Position numbers and translations under genes: made by a program. From assembly GCA_964409645.1 (NCBI GenBank), contig CAYPEK010000020.1:1-49334 (forward strand): 49,334 bases of DNA, in the 5' to 3' direction. This document shows positions 43,701-49,334 of the stretch, one piece after another. This stretch comes from CAYPEK01 sp964409645. GTDB taxonomy: Bacteria; UBP15; UBA6099. The number at the start of each line of letters is the position of its first letter. Position 1 is the first letter of the stretch. Under the pieces are notes generated by a model. It was given only the letters and a program-made list of their open reading frames with translations. It had not been told where the DNA came from and did not search any database.

Positions 43701-44101
43701 ACAAGCGCATCACGGGCGCGGTGAATGCCGACGCGATCGAGGACCTTATGTCCGAGATTCAAGACCGGTACGGCCCTGCGCCGCAGCAGCTCAAAAACTT
43801 TACAATGCAGGCGAAGATCAGGCTGCTCGCCGCGCGCGCGGGCGTCTCGCAGATAAAAACGCATCCGCACAGCAGTTTGACGGATATCTCATTTGTGAGC
43901 GATGATGTTTACGAACGGTTCCGAGGCGTGGCGTTCCCGACCGGGATGACCGCCGAGGTCGTTTATCTCAAGGACCGCGTGCGGCTCATGCACGAGGGAC
44001 TGCGCCCGTCGCGGCTGGTCAGAGAGATTCTCGACTACATAGAGCTCGCGGCGACCGTTCTCGACGACGGAGATTCGGAGGGGCAACCATGGTATTTGTG
44101 A
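40706..44101 (+). CDS. mfd: Transcription-repair coupling factor
   Basis: Removes stalled RNA polymerase from DNA lesions and recruits UvrA. It has 1131 residues, the normal Mfd size. Order: UvrB-homology region (about 1-340), linker, CarD-like RNA-polymerase-binding domain (from about 450, REGDFVVHVDHGIG), RecG-like helicase with Walker A GDVGFGKTE (605-613) and DEEQ (706-709), motifs TATPIPRTL and QLRGRVGRS, and a C-terminal TRCF domain (RPAVEVELNVDSYIPEDYI). The start is GTG. It overlaps the next gene by 13 bp. It works with the uvrC product at the left of the window. Confidence 0.97.
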   Translation: MKLLDSFRNHREVRLALRSAGNSPGDISVSGLQGAALLLFSLAFAEEMKGPIVTVFPDDDGMNLFAREMSRLLAIEGFSKEWELATLPDYDIWELNNAAALRERRRSRLAALHAIFGGVPREKLWLLTTATGEARKTMAADKFRALTVVFKQGAKMSLEKVQDSLIAAGYERRRNVENEGEYCVRGGMIDVYPAQSEFPVRIEFAGDTIDEIRVFDPETQRSSNKIPEIAACPCFEALTANADGDLSGLREDYSAFVERGINFDGAILYPDAFGACEPPGGMFTLRMVVNKQQCADEGKRRAAEASGWLEKNGYEGAEKLYESLYSPPGGARAVYLEPHASSLSDDSDMRIPASPLPPLPLNLSAVAERLKKETDRGAVFVISKYKKRLDRFLEDENIISVQTLEADLRGGFSFDDGSLFVFTDSEMFRHTPPQKTARERRAKDRVPIAAPEDIREGDFVVHVDHGIGIYDGILKQRSGESTKDFYRIKYARGDVLFVPVEQIDRIEKYIGAESSLPKIYPLHSARWGKVKQKVRKKVEELAAKLYQLYEERERVAGFQYSGDNIFTHELSSSFPYEETDDQKQAIDEVSADMQKPRPMDRLVYGDVGFGKTEVAVRAAFKAALDKKQTAVLTPTTILCHQHGETFRERLARFPVTVEVISRFRTPKEQKDVLKRLASGEVDIIIGTHRLLSKDVAFKNLGLLIIDEEQRFGVKHKETLKMLRTNVDVLTLTATPIPRTLNMSMIGLRDISMIETPPEDRKSIITFVEEWNTNSLYVAIERELARGGQVYFVHNDIESLDKIKTFLENSFPRARVATCHGQMDTRLIESTMIAFMDNEYDILVSTTIIENGLDIPNVNTLIVNNAENFGLAQLYQLRGRVGRSYRQSYAYLFHGPEAFLSERARKRLDAIRDFAELGSGYRLAMKDLEIRGAGNILSGEQSGYITEVGFNLYCKMLAESVEKFKGIQIPTRPAVEVELNVDSYIPEDYIEDSLRRTAFYKRITGAVNADAIEDLMSEIQDRYGPAPQQLKNFTMQAKIRLLAARAGVSQIKTHPHSSLTDISFVSDDVYERFRGVAFPTGMTAEVVYLKDRVRLMHEGLRPSRLVREILDYIELAATVLDDGDSEGQPWYL

Positions 44102-44670
44102 CAAAAAGCAACCTCAGAATGATGGCTGCCGCCCACCGGGACTCGATCACGCCCGGCGAATATAACACGAGATGCGCCGCAATAACCGAGCGCCTCTTTT
44201 CGTTCGCTCCGTTCACAACGGCAAAATCGCCGTTTCTTTTCGTCTCATTCAGAAGCGAACCGGTCACGCACTTCATCATCCGACGGATGCTCGAAGAAGG
44301 CCGTCGCGTGCTGGTGCCAAAAGTGGACAAAGCCGCGGGCGAGATGATCGCCAGCGAACTGCACGACTTCGACGCCGACCTCGTCAGCGGCATGTTCAAC
44401 ATCCTCGAACCGCGCGCGGAGGCGCTACGCCCGGTCACTGTCGAGGAGATCGATTTCGTGCTCGCGCCCGGCCTCGCTTTCGACCGCCGGGGTTACAGGC
44501 TCGGCTACGGCGGCGGCTTCTACGACAAGCTGCTCGCGCGCATTCGTCCGGAGACTCACGTCTCCGCCCTCGCATTCTCATTCCAGATTTACGACGAGAT
44601 CCCGACAGACGAGAACGACAAAAAAATTAACTCGGTAATAACCGATGAGGAAACGATAGTATTCGGCTGA
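44089..44670 (+). CDS. 5-formyltetrahydrofolate cyclo-ligase
   Basis: ATP-dependent conversion of 5-formyl-THF to 5,10-methenyl-THF, returning stored folate to use. The 193-residue product has the phosphate-binding signature LAFDRRGYRLGYGGGFYDKL plus VLVPKVDK and a DFVLAPG strand. The ATG lies inside the mfd 3' end (13-bp overlap), suggesting coupling. It converges on the Hpt gene with only 7 bp between stops. Confidence 0.92.
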   Translation: MVFVTKSNLRMMAAAHRDSITPGEYNTRCAAITERLFSFAPFTTAKSPFLFVSFRSEPVTHFIIRRMLEEGRRVLVPKVDKAAGEMIASELHDFDADLVSGMFNILEPRAEALRPVTVEEIDFVLAPGLAFDRRGYRLGYGGGFYDKLLARIRPETHVSALAFSFQIYDEIPTDENDKKINSVITDEETIVFG

Positions 44671-44677
44671 TCCGTTT

Positions 44678-44992
44678 TCAGCAGAGATGCGTTTCGATTA
44701 GTTGCAGTATCTCGCGGAGGCGGTTGACTGTTTCGTCATCCGAGGCGCGGTTTTCGGGATCGGTTATGTTTTCCGCCTCGGAGGCGAGTTCGCAGATATT
44801 GTCGAGCCCGGTGACTCCGGCGCTGCCCGCCATCTTATGAAAGAGCCTATGCGCGGTGTCGCAGACGCCCGACGCGCCGCCTTCCCCGCACGCGAACTTT
44901 TCTTGTATCTCTTCGACTATTTCGGCGATCTCCTCCATGGCGATCTTTCTCAGATTCTCCATCTCGGAGTCCGTGAAGAAGCTTTTTGTCAT
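44678..44992 (-). CDS. Histidine phosphotransfer (Hpt) protein
   Basis: A 104-residue four-helix Hpt domain. The phospho-acceptor is H52 in LFHKMAGSAGVTGL, followed by ICELASEAE, the usual Hpt signature. The ATG at 44992 lies 2 bp after the stop of the FapA-receiver gene. A longer frame upstream only shadows that gene. It probably passes phosphate to or from the receiver domain of the gene just upstream. No histidine kinase is present in the window. Confidence 0.87.
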   Translation of the reverse strand: MTKSFFTDSEMENLRKIAMEEIAEIVEEIQEKFACGEGGASGVCDTAHRLFHKMAGSAGVTGLDNICELASEAENITDPENRASDDETVNRLREILQLIETHLC

Positions 44993-44994
44993 CT

Positions 44995-46785
44995 TCAGCT
45001 TTCCATCACATTCTTTATGACCGTCATCACTCTGCCCGGCACGAACGGCTTCAGAATGTAGTCGCGCGCGCCCGCCATCACGCAGTCGAGGATTTTGCTC
45101 TTGTCGCGGATGGACGTTATCATCACGACGCGCGCTTTCGGGTTCTCCTGCCGGATCGCCTTCAACGTCTCGATGCCGTTCATGTTCACCATCATTATGT
45201 CGCACGTGACGAGGCTCGGTTTAAGCTGCTTGTACTTCTCGACGCCGAGCGCGCCGTCGTCCGCCTCGCCGACTACCTTCATGCCCATCTTTTCGAGGAT
45301 CATCCGCAGTGTCTTGCGCACCGCCTTCGAGTCGTCAACGATCAGCACCGTCTTCGCGCGCGACGCCACCGCCTTGATGCCGCCCTGCCCGCTCTCGTCG
45401 AACGACGCCAGATAGACGCTCCTCTGCTCGTCGTCCCACTTGAAACTCGCGTAACGAATTTCCTTCGTCACCCCGTGGCGGATGTCGCCAATCAGCACAT
45501 TCACGCCCGGATGCGCCGTGCTCTCGATTTCCACCATCGCGAAGTGGTTGAATATGCGACCGTTGTTCAGCTCGGTCAGGTCTTCCTTCATCTGATCCTG
45601 AATCCGGATCAGCTTTATCATTTCGCCGCGCAGTTTGCCGAGCCGGTCGAGGTCGTTCTGATTCGTCGCCGAAACGTACTCGTAGTTCTTCTGTACTTCC
45701 TTGATCTGTTTCTGCACGCCCTGCAGCCGAGCGAGACCTTCGAGGTACTTCCGCTGCACTTCGTAACGATAGCCGACCTGCGCGATTGTTTGAGTGTGCG
45801 CCAGAGAACCGAGCGAGCGGCAGATTATCCGGTCGAAAGCGATTATCCGCCCGCCGATGACCGCGCCGTCGTTCTGCATCGCGATCACACGGCCGTTCGC
45901 GTAAACCCGGCTGTTAAGTATCGCCGTCTCAACAACTACGTTGCCCTCGCACTCCACGTTCGAGTTTTCGATGAACTTCGCGTATATGTTGCCCTCGGCC
46001 TTGACCAGCCCCTTATCGCGCGTGATGATGCCGCGTTTCACTATCACGTCGCCGCCCGCGGAGACGTTCGCGCTCTGAATTATGTTCTCGACTATGATGT
46101 CGCCGTCCGCGTGCACCTCAAATCCGTCAAGCACGCTTCCCTTAACAGCAACCGTTCCGCCGAACCGCACGTTGCCAGACGAGTAATCCACGTTGCCTTC
46201 GATGATGTAAACCGGGTCCACGCGCAGCATGCCCTTAGACACGATCGGGCAGCCGCCGATTTCCGCTATGAACTGCATGCCGTTCTCGGACATTTTCACG
46301 TTCGTTCCCGGCTTCAGGATCACATCCATCCCCCACTCTCCGGGAAGTGCCTGCCCATAGACCGTCATGCCTCCCTCGCCTTGAAACGCGGGCGTTTTGG
46401 TGGCGATCACTTCGCCTTCCCTCACGCTCACCACCGACCCGACGTTCCTGAAATCGATCCTGCCGCGCTCGGACATTTCATCCTCGATCTCCGTCCGCGA
46501 ATCGGTGCTGAAATGAAACTCGATTTTCGCGTCCGTGCCCTGTGTGAACGGCTTACCGGTCGCCACGATCAGAGTGTGGTCGTACAATTCCATATTCTCG
46601 AGGAACAGGCGTATCTTCTCGTCGTCCTTGACGCCGTAAACGATCTTCTCTGCGGCGATCAGTCTCTTTATGTCTTCAAGCGACGGATTCGATCCCGGCT
46701 TGACGTGAAGATATGCTGTGAAGTGGTCTCTCGAAACCTCGATTTCAAGAGGTGCGCTCGTGAATACGTTTTTTAACGGACTCAT
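44995..46785 (-). CDS. FapA (DUF342) domain fused to a response-regulator receiver
   Basis: A 596-residue protein. The N-terminal FapA/DUF342 region (about 1-350) has RNVGSVVSVREGEVIATKTP and GMTVYGQALPG. It then has a right-handed beta-helix of short Gly-turn repeats (VDYSSGNVRFGGTVAVKG onward). A coiled coil follows (about 355-420). The C-terminal receiver (478-596) has D484/D485, phospho-acceptor D529 (VTCDIMMVNMNG) and K579 (LKPF). FapA proteins are linked to polymer or surface-associated functions in several bacteria, but their biochemistry is poorly known. The fusion with a receiver plus an adjacent Hpt gene indicates phosphorelay control. Confidence 0.88.
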   Translation of the reverse strand: MSPLKNVFTSAPLEIEVSRDHFTAYLHVKPGSNPSLEDIKRLIAAEKIVYGVKDDEKIRLFLENMELYDHTLIVATGKPFTQGTDAKIEFHFSTDSRTEIEDEMSERGRIDFRNVGSVVSVREGEVIATKTPAFQGEGGMTVYGQALPGEWGMDVILKPGTNVKMSENGMQFIAEIGGCPIVSKGMLRVDPVYIIEGNVDYSSGNVRFGGTVAVKGSVLDGFEVHADGDIIVENIIQSANVSAGGDVIVKRGIITRDKGLVKAEGNIYAKFIENSNVECEGNVVVETAILNSRVYANGRVIAMQNDGAVIGGRIIAFDRIICRSLGSLAHTQTIAQVGYRYEVQRKYLEGLARLQGVQKQIKEVQKNYEYVSATNQNDLDRLGKLRGEMIKLIRIQDQMKEDLTELNNGRIFNHFAMVEIESTAHPGVNVLIGDIRHGVTKEIRYASFKWDDEQRSVYLASFDESGQGGIKAVASRAKTVLIVDDSKAVRKTLRMILEKMGMKVVGEADDGALGVEKYKQLKPSLVTCDIMMVNMNGIETLKAIRQENPKARVVMITSIRDKSKILDCVMAGARDYILKPFVPGRVMTVIKNVMES

Positions 46786-46915
46786 AAACGGCTCCCGGTC
46801 CCGCGGTGCGCGGTGTTATATTTTTGTATTGCTGTGTCGCAAGTCGTATTCCTGACGGACCCGCGGTTTCGTGCATATCGCCCGCATTTTCCCCAATTAC
46901 GATAACTGATAAACT

Positions 46916-46944
46916 ATTATACAGAATTAAATATTGAGTGTAAA
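46916..46944 (-). promoter_or_regulatory. Promoter of the FapA-receiver/Hpt operon
   Basis: TTTACA (46939-46944), 17-nt spacer, TATAAT (46916-46921) on the minus strand. The leader to the ATG is about 125 nt, with no riboswitch that I recognise. Confidence 0.65.
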
Positions 46945-46968
46945 ATAAGACGAAACAAACAAATAATC

Positions 46969-47022
46969 CCGGAAGCGCCGCCGCGAAACCACGGCGGCAA
47001 AACCGGCGCCGGCTTCCGGAGG
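46969..47022 (+). promoter_or_regulatory. Structured leader before the small Cys-rich gene
   Basis: An outer stem CCGGAAGC/GCTTCCGG (46969-46976, 47012-47019) encloses GCCGCCG/CGGCGGC (46977-46983, 46992-46998). The Shine-Dalgarno GGAGG (47018-47022) starts inside the outer stem, so folding could limit translation. Confidence 0.4.
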
Positions 47023-47027
47023 CCGCC

Positions 47028-47228
47028 ATGAAAAACGATCCGATTTGCAACGCATGTTCACGCGAGTGCAAACAGCCCGCGACGGCAAAACTCGTCTCGT
47101 GCCCTCATTTCACGAAAGCGGACCGGAACTTGGACATGTTCGATATGTCGGGCGAGATCGACAAGAATCTCGCGGCGAAACTGAAATCGGACGCGAGAAA
47201 ACACAAGCAGGAAAAAAAGAACTCATAG
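47028..47228 (+). CDS. Small Cys-rich protein of unknown function
   Basis: A 66-residue protein with CNACSRECKQ and LVSCPHF near the N-terminus (four cysteines, possible metal site) and a Lys-rich C-terminal half. GGAGG 5 nt before the ATG strongly supports it as a real gene. It lies 24 bp upstream of rnhB on the same strand and may form one operon with rnhB and yraN. I do not recognise the family. Confidence 0.6.
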   Translation: MKNDPICNACSRECKQPATAKLVSCPHFTKADRNLDMFDMSGEIDKNLAAKLKSDARKHKQEKKNS

Positions 47229-47252
47229 CCGCCCGCGGCGCGTGAAAACAGC

Positions 47253-47921
47253 ATGGAAGACACAACGAAAAAAAAGAAACGCGAGCCGCGAAAAGCGGCG
47301 GGTGCGAGGCGCGGACTCTGTCAGTCGTTCGAGTTCGCCGCGCGCTCGATAGGCTTCTCGAACGTCGCGGGAATAGACGAAGCGGGACGCGGGCCGCTCG
47401 CCGGGCCGGTCGTCGCCGCCGCCGTGATCCTCCCCACTGAATGCACATCGATGGTCATCAACGACTCGAAGAAAATGACCGCTAAGCAGCGCGACCGCCT
47501 CTACGACCAGATACTCGAATGCGCGGTGGCCGCAAAAATCGAATCGGTCGGCGTTGTGCTTGTGGACAGGCTCAACATCTACCGCGCCACACTTCTGGCG
47601 ATGAAACAGGCGGTCGAAGGGCTTGCGGTGCGGCCGGACTTCATCTACATCGACGGCCCGGCCGGCATTGAAGTTGACATTCCGCAAAAGCCGCTCGTGG
47701 ACGGCGACGCGCTTTGCTTCTCGGTCGCCGCCGCTTCCGTGCTCGCGAAAGTCTCGCGCGACCGCCAGATGGTCGAGTTCGACGAGCTCTACCCCGGATA
47801 CGGATTCTCCAAGCACAAAGGCTACGGGACGCGCGACCACCTCGAAGCGCTGAGGCAACTCGGCCCGTCGCCGATCCACCGCCGCTCGTTCGCGCCGGTA
47901 AAGGAACTGATGAACCGGTGA
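47253..47921 (+). CDS. rnhB: Ribonuclease HII
   Basis: Removes ribonucleotides from RNA-DNA hybrids. It has 222 residues. The catalytic core is visible: GIDEAGRGPLAGPVVAAAV (Asp-Glu), NDSKKMTAKQR, the aspartate in FIYIDGPAG, and ASVLAKVSRDR with the downstream GYG/HKGYGT loop. A basic N-terminal extension of about 35 residues precedes the core. It overlaps yraN by GTGA. The rnhB-yraN order is conserved in many bacteria. Confidence 0.95.
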   Translation: MEDTTKKKKREPRKAAGARRGLCQSFEFAARSIGFSNVAGIDEAGRGPLAGPVVAAAVILPTECTSMVINDSKKMTAKQRDRLYDQILECAVAAKIESVGVVLVDRLNIYRATLLAMKQAVEGLAVRPDFIYIDGPAGIEVDIPQKPLVDGDALCFSVAAASVLAKVSRDRQMVEFDELYPGYGFSKHKGYGTRDHLEALRQLGPSPIHRRSFAPVKELMNR

Positions 47922-48307
47922 TCCGGCTTCCGAAACTTAAACTCTCGCGTAAAAAACTCGGCGACTCAGGCGAAAACCTCGCCGCGAAACACCTCCGCTC
48001 GCAGGGTTACGCAATCATCGAGCGTAACTACAGGCTCAAGGCCGGCGAACTCGATCTTATCGCGCGTAAAGGCAGCACGCTCGTGTTCGTCGAGGTGAAA
48101 ACCCGACGTTCGGACCGCTACGGCCCGCCTGAAACAGCCGTCACCCGCACGAAACAGCGCCGCATCGTCCGGCTCGCTGAAATGTATATGAAACAGAAAA
48201 AACTGCTCCACCTTCAGCCGCGCTTCGACGTGATCGCCATCCAGTGGAAAGAAACCGGCGGCCACGAGATCAACCACATCCAAGCCGCGTTCATCGCGCG
48301 TCCCTGA
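47918..48307 (+). CDS. yraN: YraN/UPF0102 family endonuclease-like protein
   Basis: A 129-residue PD-(D/E)xK-type nuclease-like protein, with the active site split as GELDLIA...LVFVEVKTR. The N-terminal GDSGENLAAKHLRSQGY is typical of the family. The exact role is not settled in any organism. The GTG start overlaps the rnhB stop as GTGA. A longer frame starting upstream only shadows rnhB. Confidence 0.9.
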   Translation: MIRLPKLKLSRKKLGDSGENLAAKHLRSQGYAIIERNYRLKAGELDLIARKGSTLVFVEVKTRRSDRYGPPETAVTRTKQRRIVRLAEMYMKQKKLLHLQPRFDVIAIQWKETGGHEINHIQAAFIARP

Positions 48308-48342
48308 ACGGCAAACTATAAATTCAAATCATTTACGGAGAA

Positions 48343-49334
48343 TCAATCGTAGCCGGAAAGCGACGGCTGCGGCGACAGCGGAAGCGTTTCGAGGCCCCTC
48401 GTATGCGCCTCGTAGCCCGCGCGCGCGATCATCCCGGCGTTGTCCGTGCACAGAATAAACGCCGGCGTGAAGAACCGCAGCCCGCGTCGCTCGCACTCAG
48501 ACTTCATCTTCTCTCGAAGCGGCTTGTTCGCCGCCACGCCGCCCGCGAGCCACACGTCTTCCGTTTCCGTGTCCTCCGCCGCACGCAGTGTTTTGCCGAC
48601 GAGCACATCCACCACCGCCTCCTGAAACGACGCGGCGATGTCCTGCACAGTCACCGACCTGCCGATTTCTTCCTTGTGCGTGCGGACGAAATTTATCACG
48701 GCCGTTTTCAGGCCGCTGAAACTGAAATCATAGTTGTCATCGTGAAACATCGGGCGCGGAAACTTCACTATGCGAGGGTTGCCCGACTCCGCGGCCTTCT
48801 GTATCCGCGGGCCGCCCGGGTATCCGAGTTCGAGCAGCCGCGCCACCTTGTCGAACGCCTCGCCCGCCGCGTCGTCCACCGTGCCGCCCAGTTTTTTGTA
48901 GCTCCCGACTTCCTTCACGCGGATGATGTCCGTGTGGCCACCCGAAACGAGCAGACACACCGCCGGAAACGAAACTTCCGGTGCGAAACAGTTCGCGAGC
49001 AGATGCCCGTCGAGATGGTTCACCCCGACCGCCGGAATCTTCAGCGCGTAGGAGAGCGCCTTCGCCGTCGAGATTCCCACGACGAGACTCACCACAAGTC
49101 CCGGCCCGGCCGTCACCGCGATCAGGTTCAAGTCGCCGAATGTCACCCCGGCCTCGTCCACTGCCTGCTGCAGCACGACATTTATGATCTCCGCGTGCTT
49201 GCGCGCCGCGTTCTCCGCCACCACGCCGCCGAACACCGTGTGCACGTCCATCTGCCACGCAACTACGTTCGTCAGTAATCTATCCGCACCGCGCAGCCCC
49301 GCCGCCTATGCCTCGTCACATGAAGTCTCTATCC
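48343..49334 (-). CDS. tsaD: tRNA t6A synthesis protein TsaD, 5' end cut by the window and with an in-frame TAG
   Basis: Transfers threonylcarbamoyl to A37 of ANN-decoding tRNAs and is normally essential. ASKHA metal and nucleotide motifs are present: VNHLDGH (two His), LLVSGGHTD, FDKVARLL, SFSGLKTAV, AGGVAANK and CTDNAGMIARAGYE. The first ATG in the open part (49251) lacks the family N-terminus. Upstream in the same frame, GIETSCDEA appears at the window edge, followed by TAG (49306-49308), then AAGLRGADRLLTNVVAWQ running into the ATG. It aligns with the usual GIETSCDETAAAVV without a length change. The TAG therefore replaces a sense codon through a mutation or sequence error. Confidence 0.85.

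Noticed and set aside
44986..46776. A 596-codon plus-strand frame opposite the FapA-receiver gene
   Set aside because: It mirrors the antisense of a clear FapA/receiver protein, is rich in Arg/His/Leu as expected from GC-rich antisense, and has no domain.
46786..46915. c-di-GMP or other riboswitch in the FapA-receiver leader
   Set aside because: The conserved blocks of known classes are not present. It is only moderately GC-rich sequence.
49306..49308. Reassignment of TAG as a sense codon
   Set aside because: At least the antitoxin gene (stop at 6153) and the VWA gene (stop at 16019) end with TAG at sensible places, so TAG works as a stop here.

Overview
The window looks like chromosomal DNA of an uncultivated, free-living Gram-negative bacterium. 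The evidence is a beta-barrel outer-membrane protein ending in Phe, a PilT pilus-retraction ATPase, a class A-type RNase P RNA and GC-rich genes in short overlapping operons. I cannot name the phylum. The intergenic palindromes, the DUF3866 protein, the FapA-receiver fusion and the UvrC without a C-terminal HhH domain do not resemble a well-known model organism. No rRNA, tRNA, CRISPR array or prophage was recognised.

Layout, left to right. 1-6.7 kb: the end of a proton pyrophosphatase, a V4R-like protein, a Xer recombinase, an FAD oxidoreductase, DNA repair genes (ogt, uvrC) and a BrnT/BrnA-type toxin-antitoxin pair with its promoter and operator. 6.8-10.8 kb: a surface-glycan-like set (polyprenyl-phosphate-type GT2, radical SAM protein, large GT-C-like membrane protein). 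11.0-11.8 kb: palindromic repeats and rnpB. 11.8-14.7 kb: a visibly AT-rich island with a HEAT-repeat gene broken by a stop codon, a decayed ParE-type toxin-antitoxin pair, and a two-gene unit of a radical SAM/SPASM enzyme and a small four-helix membrane protein. That protein's N-terminus carries a KVIPGMNPNCSSGM motif, and this unit is my best candidate for an undescribed system. 14.7-23.8 kb: RNase HI, a zinc-ribbon coiled-coil protein, a MoxR/CoxE-like pair, DUF3866, LarA-type racemase, a receiver-HATPase protein, a sirtuin and a secreted thioredoxin-fold protein. 24-29.7 kb: trpE-trpG-(membrane protein)-trpC-trpB-trpA, without trpD or trpF. 29.7-35.7 kb: pilT, a RAYT transposase beside a 178-bp inverted-repeat element, glpX, UDP-glucose dehydrogenase and a divergent ROK-like protein. 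35.9-44.7 kb: a 1066-residue outer-membrane protein, pcm, DUF72, mfd and a 5-formyl-THF cyclo-ligase. 44.7-49.3 kb: an Hpt protein and a FapA-receiver fusion, a small Cys-rich protein, rnhB, yraN and tsaD, which runs off the window and carries an in-frame TAG.

The non-coding fraction is rich in structure. Two 101-bp triple palindromes, three copies of a composite element that begins at or just after stop codons, a 122-bp inverted-repeat element between moxR and its partner, and the RAYT-linked element suggest several families of small non-autonomous repeats. Start codons are often TTG or GTG, and many gene pairs overlap by 4 bp (ATGA, TTGA, GTGA), indicating translational coupling.
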